From contig CACYDQ010000367.1 in assembly GCA_902773215.1 (NCBI GenBank), forward strand, positions 1-9,345: DNA of 9,345 nucleotides, written 5' to 3'. Of this stretch, positions 6,110 to 9,345 are shown piece by piece. The notes beneath the pieces were generated by a model, which saw only the letters and a list, made by a program, of their open reading frames with translations, was not told where the DNA came from and made no database searches. Both the position numbers and the translations under genes were made by a program. Numbering within the stretch: position 1 is the stretch's first letter; each line of letters opens with the position of its first letter. The stretch comes from an uncultured Spirochaetaceae bacterium. Its GTDB lineage: Bacteria; Spirochaetota; Spirochaetia; Treponematales; Treponemataceae.

Positions 6110-8821
6110 CTAGTCCAGCAGGTTGTTGCCGAAGTCCTCTTCGTCCTCTTCCAGAAGCCCGTTGGCAAAGTTCTCCTCGCCCGTGGTGTCGGCATCAGCG
6201 GGAGCCTGCTGGTCTCCGCTGCTCCGCCTTCTGCTGAAACGCTCCCAGAAGCTCGTGTAGCCGGTCATCTTCTCTTCCTCTTCTTCCTCGTCCTTTACGA
6301 CGGGTTTCCTGCTCTTGAGGAATTTCAGGTCGGGCATGGCGAGGGGAGAGTCTTTTCCGTTGTCCTCGAACTGGTAGCCGAATCCCGACTTGTACCGCTC
6401 CCTCCTGAGCCTCTGTATGCCGAGCGTCTTGCTCGCGTTGTAGCTGTGGCGGGTGCACTCCTTGGTCGGTTCCGTTCCCTTCAGGAAGTATGCCGTTATC
6501 TTGTGGCCCGCGCATGCCTCGGTCAGCAAGTCACCGCTGACCGAGCAGACCTCCAGCTTGACGATGCCCTCGGGAATCGTGTCCGTGAAGGGCTTGTAGC
6601 CCTTGCCCTTGTTTGCCTCGTGCATGAAGTCGCCCCATGCGACGCCCGCCAGCGTGGAGCCGGTGAGGGACAGTCCGAGCGACTGCCCCGGCTTGTCGAA
6701 CCCGAACCAGAAAGCCGCCGTGTAGTAGGGGGTGAATCCGACCGTCCATGCGTCCGCCCAGTTCTGGGTCGTTCCCGTCTTGCCCGCCGCCGGCATGGTG
6801 AAGTCGTCCCCGTTCATGTTCTTGAACTTGAACTTGCTTCCCTGCCCCTTCCGTTTTCCTATCGTCCATGCGGTCGCGTCGAAGTTGGACCCGTAGTTGA
6901 GCGACCCGGATTCCACAGTCTTCTTGAGCAGCTCCTGCATGATGAAGGCGGTCTCCTTGGAGATGACCTGAATGTCCTCGCCCTTCTTCTTCTGCTTGGC
7001 CCGGAGCTCCTTCTCGGGGTCCATGATGATGTTCCCGTTCCTGTCCTGCACGTTGCGGATTGCGATGGGCGTGACTTCCTTGCCGTTGTTCGCGAAGGTC
7101 GCGAACGCTTTTGCCATCTCGACGGGGCTGACAGAACAGACCCCGAGCCCGAGCGGGTAGAGGGGCAGGAAGCTGCGGGACTCCAGCTCGTTCTGGTTTA
7201 TGCCGAGCAGGTCGGACGCGCGGTTTATCGCCGCGTCGAATCCGATTGTGTCCAGAACCTTGATTGACGGGATGTTCATCGAGTGGGCGAGCGCGTACCA
7301 GAGCTGCACGTCCCCTTCCCAGACCCCCTTGAAGTCCTGCGGGATGTAGGGGGTTCCGTCCGCGTTGTGGAAGACGACCGGGGTGTCGCTTATGACGCTC
7401 GTCATCGTGAACTGCCGGCTGTCTATGGCGGCGGAGTAGTAGAGAGGCTTGAAGGTGGAGCCGGGCTGCAGGCGGGACTGGACGGCGCGGATGAACTGGT
7501 TGGACTGGTCGTACTTGGAGCCGCCGACTATCGCGTCTATGTAGCCGGTCGAATTCTCCAGCGCGACCATCGTCCCTTCTATCGTCGTCTTCTCCGTGTT
7601 CTGCTGGATCATCGCGTTGCCCCTGTTGACCATCTGGGTCTTGAGGGTTTCCGCCCCGGATATGACGGAGAAGATGTCTATAATCGGATTGATGTTCTCC
7701 CGGTACTCCTTCATCGCGAGAATCTCGTTCCTCTGGCTTCCGACCCGCAGCCTTGGCAGGTTGAAAAGGAGGCTGAGAAGCGAGGTCATGGGGATGTAGG
7801 TGTTGAAGTCGCTCTTCTTGCGGTTCGCCATCGTCCGCTTGTAGGCGGAGTTCGCGTAGGCGATGTAGTCCTGCATTATCTCTTCGGCGGCATGCTGGTG
7901 GGAGAGGTTCAGCGTCGTGTTGACCGTGAAGCCCCCGGTATAGATGTCGTCGTCCCCGTAGAACATGTCGCCCAAGGTCCTGCGTACGTACTCGGAGAAC
8001 CAGGGGGCCTTGTCGTCCCTCATCGTGTAGGCGGAGCTGCTGGTCCTCGTGTAGTCGAACGAAGCCCAGTAGTCGTCGTAGCTCTCGTTCGCCTCCTGCT
8101 GGGACAGGTACCCTTCCTGCACCATCGCGTCAAGCACGTACTTCTGCCTCTCCATCGCGACATTCGGATGCTCGAAGGGGTTGAACCTGGCGGGGTTGGA
8201 CAGCTGGATGACGAGGAGGGCGGCTTCCGCCGGGGTGATGTCCGCCGTCCCGTGACCGAAGTAGTACTTGCTCGCCGCGTTCACGCCGTAGGTGCCGCCG
8301 CCGAAGTAAATCTTGTTCAGGTAGAGCTCCAGGATTTCGTCCTTGGAATACCGCCGCTCCATCTGGACTGCCCACCAGAGCTCCTTGATTTTCCTCATCG
8401 CGGATTTCTCGGTGCGGTCACAGTAGAGGGTTCCGGCAATTTGCTGGGTCAGCGTGGAGCCACCGCCCCGGGAGTCATGGGTCAGGATGCCGATGACCGC
8501 GCGGATTATCGCCTTGGCGGAGAAGCCCCGGTGCTCGTAGAAAATCCTGTCCTCGCGGGTTATCAGCGCGTCTATCATTATCTGCGGGAGGTCGTTCAGG
8601 GCGATGAGCTCCCGCTTCTCGTCGCTCGAGAACTCCGTGATGAGCTCGCCGTTTATGTCCAGAAGCTTGGTCGGCAGGGCCGTCGTCATCACCGTGAAAT
8701 TCTCGGCGTTCTTTATATTCGCTGTCCCGGCAAGTCCTGCCCCCAGAAGGCCGCCGAAGAGGGCGGCGCACATAAGCACAAGGGGGAGCAGGACGAAAGG
8801 CCAGATTCTTTTCCTTTCCAT
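6110..8821 (-). CDS. Class A penicillin-binding protein (PBP1A type)
   Basis: This is a bifunctional peptidoglycan synthase, 903 residues, anchored by one N-terminal membrane segment (about 7-31, after the cytoplasmic MERKR) with the rest in the periplasm. The GT51 glycosyltransferase domain (about 55-225) has REDRIFYEH at 89-97 (catalytic Glu 90), GGGSTLTQQ at 119-127 and ERRYSKDEILELYLN at 155-169. The transpeptidase domain (about 415-735) has STFK at 455-458 (nucleophile S455), SMN at 514-516 and KTGT at 681-684; all active-site motifs are intact. Between the two lies a linker of roughly 100 residues (317-413) with a hydrophobic stretch at 342-360. After the transpeptidase comes a Cys-containing module (C759, C770, C789), common in this family, then a periplasmic low-complexity acidic tail (843-903) ending in a duplicated motif. 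The ATG at 8821 is the only start: upstream in-frame codons contain no start codon before a stop. pbp1A/mrcA/ponA naming varies, so no symbol is given. Confidence 0.95.
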   Translation of the reverse strand: MERKRIWPFVLLPLVLMCAALFGGLLGAGLAGTANIKNAENFTVMTTALPTKLLDINGELITEFSSDEKRELIALNDLPQIMIDALITREDRIFYEHRGFSAKAIIRAVIGILTHDSRGGGSTLTQQIAGTLYCDRTEKSAMRKIKELWWAVQMERRYSKDEILELYLNKIYFGGGTYGVNAASKYYFGHGTADITPAEAALLVIQLSNPARFNPFEHPNVAMERQKYVLDAMVQEGYLSQQEANESYDDYWASFDYTRTSSSAYTMRDDKAPWFSEYVRRTLGDMFYGDDDIYTGGFTVNTTLNLSHQHAAEEIMQDYIAYANSAYKRTMANRKKSDFNTYIPMTSLLSLLFNLPRLRVGSQRNEILAMKEYRENINPIIDIFSVISGAETLKTQMVNRGNAMIQQNTEKTTIEGTMVALENSTGYIDAIVGGSKYDQSNQFIRAVQSRLQPGSTFKPLYYSAAIDSRQFTMTSVISDTPVVFHNADGTPYIPQDFKGVWEGDVQLWYALAHSMNIPSIKVLDTIGFDAAINRASDLLGINQNELESRSFLPLYPLGLGVCSVSPVEMAKAFATFANNGKEVTPIAIRNVQDRNGNIIMDPEKELRAKQKKKGEDIQVISKETAFIMQELLKKTVESGSLNYGSNFDATAWTIGKRKGQGSKFKFKNMNGDDFTMPAAGKTGTTQNWADAWTVGFTPYYTAAFWFGFDKPGQSLGLSLTGSTLAGVAWGDFMHEANKGKGYKPFTDTIPEGIVKLEVCSVSGDLLTEACAGHKITAYFLKGTEPTKECTRHSYNASKTLGIQRLRRERYKSGFGYQFEDNGKDSPLAMPDLKFLKSRKPVVKDEEEEEEKMTGYTSFWERFSRRRSSGDQQAPADADTTGEENFANGLLEEDEEDFGNNLLD
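6113..6175 (-). repeat. Duplicated acidic 9-residue motif at the PBP C-terminus
   Basis: The last 21 codons of the PBP hold two imperfect copies of a nine-residue motif with a 12-residue period: E-N-F-A-N-G-L-L-E (883-891) and E-D-F-G-N-N-L-L-D (895-903). The consensus is E-[ND]-F-[AG]-N-[GN]-L-L-[ED]. The underlying DNA is also similar, which suggests a short tandem duplication that has since diverged. The second copy ends exactly at the stop codon. Confidence 0.7.
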
Positions 8822-8830
8822 AATCCCCTT

Positions 8831-8859
8831 ATAATAGAAGAAACTACCTTATTTGTCAA
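8831..8859 (-). promoter_or_regulatory. Sigma70-type promoter of the PBP1A operon
   Basis: On the minus strand, a perfect TTGACA (8854-8859) is followed by exactly 17 bp and TATTAT (8831-8836, five of six matches to TATAAT). The gap to the PBP ATG is only 9 bp (8822-8830), so transcription should start within about 1-4 bases of the start codon. The promoter lies in the 49 bp between the dehydratase stop and the PBP start and would drive PBP1A and the ParB-like gene independently of the sugar gene upstream. Confidence 0.75.
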
Positions 8860-8870
8860 TTGAAGCGGTT

Positions 8871-9345
8871 TTATTTTGCCCAGTCCAGCTCCTGCCGGGA
8901 GGCTTCTCCTGTGTAGAAGGCAATCTGCTTTTCCGTCAGGGCCGCCATGTCGCTGCCCCCGTCGTAGTAGGCCTTATACCATTCCGCGAGGATATGGATG
9001 CACTGGGAGTAGCTGAGCGTGGAATGCCAGCGGAGCATGGCCTGTGCCTTGTCGCAGTTCACGCGGAGCAGGCCTGCCTCCTTGAAGGGGATGTTCCCGG
9101 TTATCTTGGAAGCCTTGCTTTTGTCCAGCCCCCATTCCCCCGCAAGGTCCTGGGTCAGCTCAAAGACGGTCGTGGGCTTCTCGCCGTTGGGGCCGAAGTT
9201 GAAGGGTTCCCCGTCCGGACAGCGGCCGTCCGCGAGCTGCTGTCCGAGCGTCAGGTATCCGCTCAGCGGCTCCATCACGTGCTGCCAGGGGCGGGTGGAC
9301 TGGGGGCAGCGGATGCCGACGGTCTCGCCCTTGACGAATGCATTC
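8871..9345 (-). CDS. rfbG: CDP-glucose 4,6-dehydratase, C-terminal part (cut by window edge)
   Basis: This is the C-terminal 157 or so codons of a short-chain dehydratase that converts CDP-glucose to CDP-4-keto-6-deoxyglucose, the entry step to 3,6-dideoxyhexoses for surface glycans. The frame is open to the window end (first whole codon at 9344); the GTG at 9278 is internal, because the diagnostic R-P-W-Q-H-V-M-E-P-L-S-G-Y-L stretch spans it. Other family features are EPFNFGP about 20 residues further on, a KEAGLLRVNCDKAQAMLRW segment, and the closing WYKAYYDGGSDM...QIAFYTG pattern. The Rossmann NAD site and the catalytic Tyr-Lys lie outside the window, so activity cannot be judged. The RPWQHV-EPL motif separates CDP-glucose dehydratases from dTDP- and GDP-sugar relatives fairly well. 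It ends 49 bp upstream of PBP1A on the same strand; a glucose-1-phosphate cytidylyltransferase would be expected upstream, outside the window. Confidence 0.88.
   Translation of the reverse strand, partial: NAFVKGETVGIRCPQSTRPWQHVMEPLSGYLTLGQQLADGRCPDGEPFNFGPNGEKPTTVFELTQDLAGEWGLDKSKASKITGNIPFKEAGLLRVNCDKAQAMLRWHSTLSYSQCIHILAEWYKAYYDGGSDMAALTEKQIAFYTGEASRQELDWAK

Noticed and set aside
5612..6175. Idea that the acidic PBP tail binds the basic ParB-like tail directly.
   Set aside because: The PBP C-terminus is periplasmic (one N-terminal membrane anchor), while the ParB-like protein has no export signal and should be cytoplasmic, so the two tails are on opposite sides of the membrane.
6098..8863. 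Two very long plus-strand reading frames (389 and 526 codons) in the same frame, antisense to PBP1A, separated by a single stop.
   Set aside because: They are the exact codon-aligned reverse complement of PBP1A, where stops appear only if the sense gene uses Leu TTA/CTA or Ser TCA. The GC-rich codon choice almost avoids these (one TCA gives the stop at 7265-7267). The translations are low-complexity Val/Leu/Arg/Gly-rich with no motif, whereas PBP1A has complete catalytic motifs.

Overview
The window looks like chromosomal DNA of a flagellated, diderm bacterium, most likely a spirochaete of the Treponema group. The evidence is a GC-rich, gene-dense layout, an adjacent fliI-fliJ pair, a class A penicillin-binding protein and a nucleotide-sugar dehydratase. 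The genus is an inference from gene style, not a measured match. No mobile element, CRISPR array, tRNA or rRNA was seen, and no gene-free stretch exceeds 50 bases.

Plus strand, left part (1-5620): five genes run tail to head with almost no spacing. They are the 3' part of fliI (flagellar export ATPase), fliJ (export chaperone/coiled coil), a polytopic membrane protein with a GT-C-type 'HEPWRDE' loop motif, a secreted NagZ-like family 3 glycoside hydrolase, and an NSUN/RsmB-type RNA cytosine-C5 methyltransferase. The last four are linked by overlaps of 44 (or 8), 20 and 4 bp, so the flagellar operon appears to read through into envelope-glycan and RNA-modification genes.

Minus strand, right part (9345-5612): the 3' part of a CDP-glucose 4,6-dehydratase is followed by a strong sigma70-like promoter in the 49-bp gap. 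Next come a class A PBP (PBP1A type, 903 aa) and, 18 bp later, a small ParB-N-domain protein with no helix-turn-helix domain but an amphipathic, basic C-terminal segment. The two operons converge, and their last genes overlap by 9 bp.

Shared theme: most of the genes act at the envelope (flagellar export, glycan transfer or hydrolysis, peptidoglycan synthesis, sugar-nucleotide supply). The least ordinary points are the PBP1A/ParB-like pair, the promoter that sits almost on the PBP start codon, the duplicated acidic motif at the PBP C-terminus, and the glycan genes translationally chained to fliJ.
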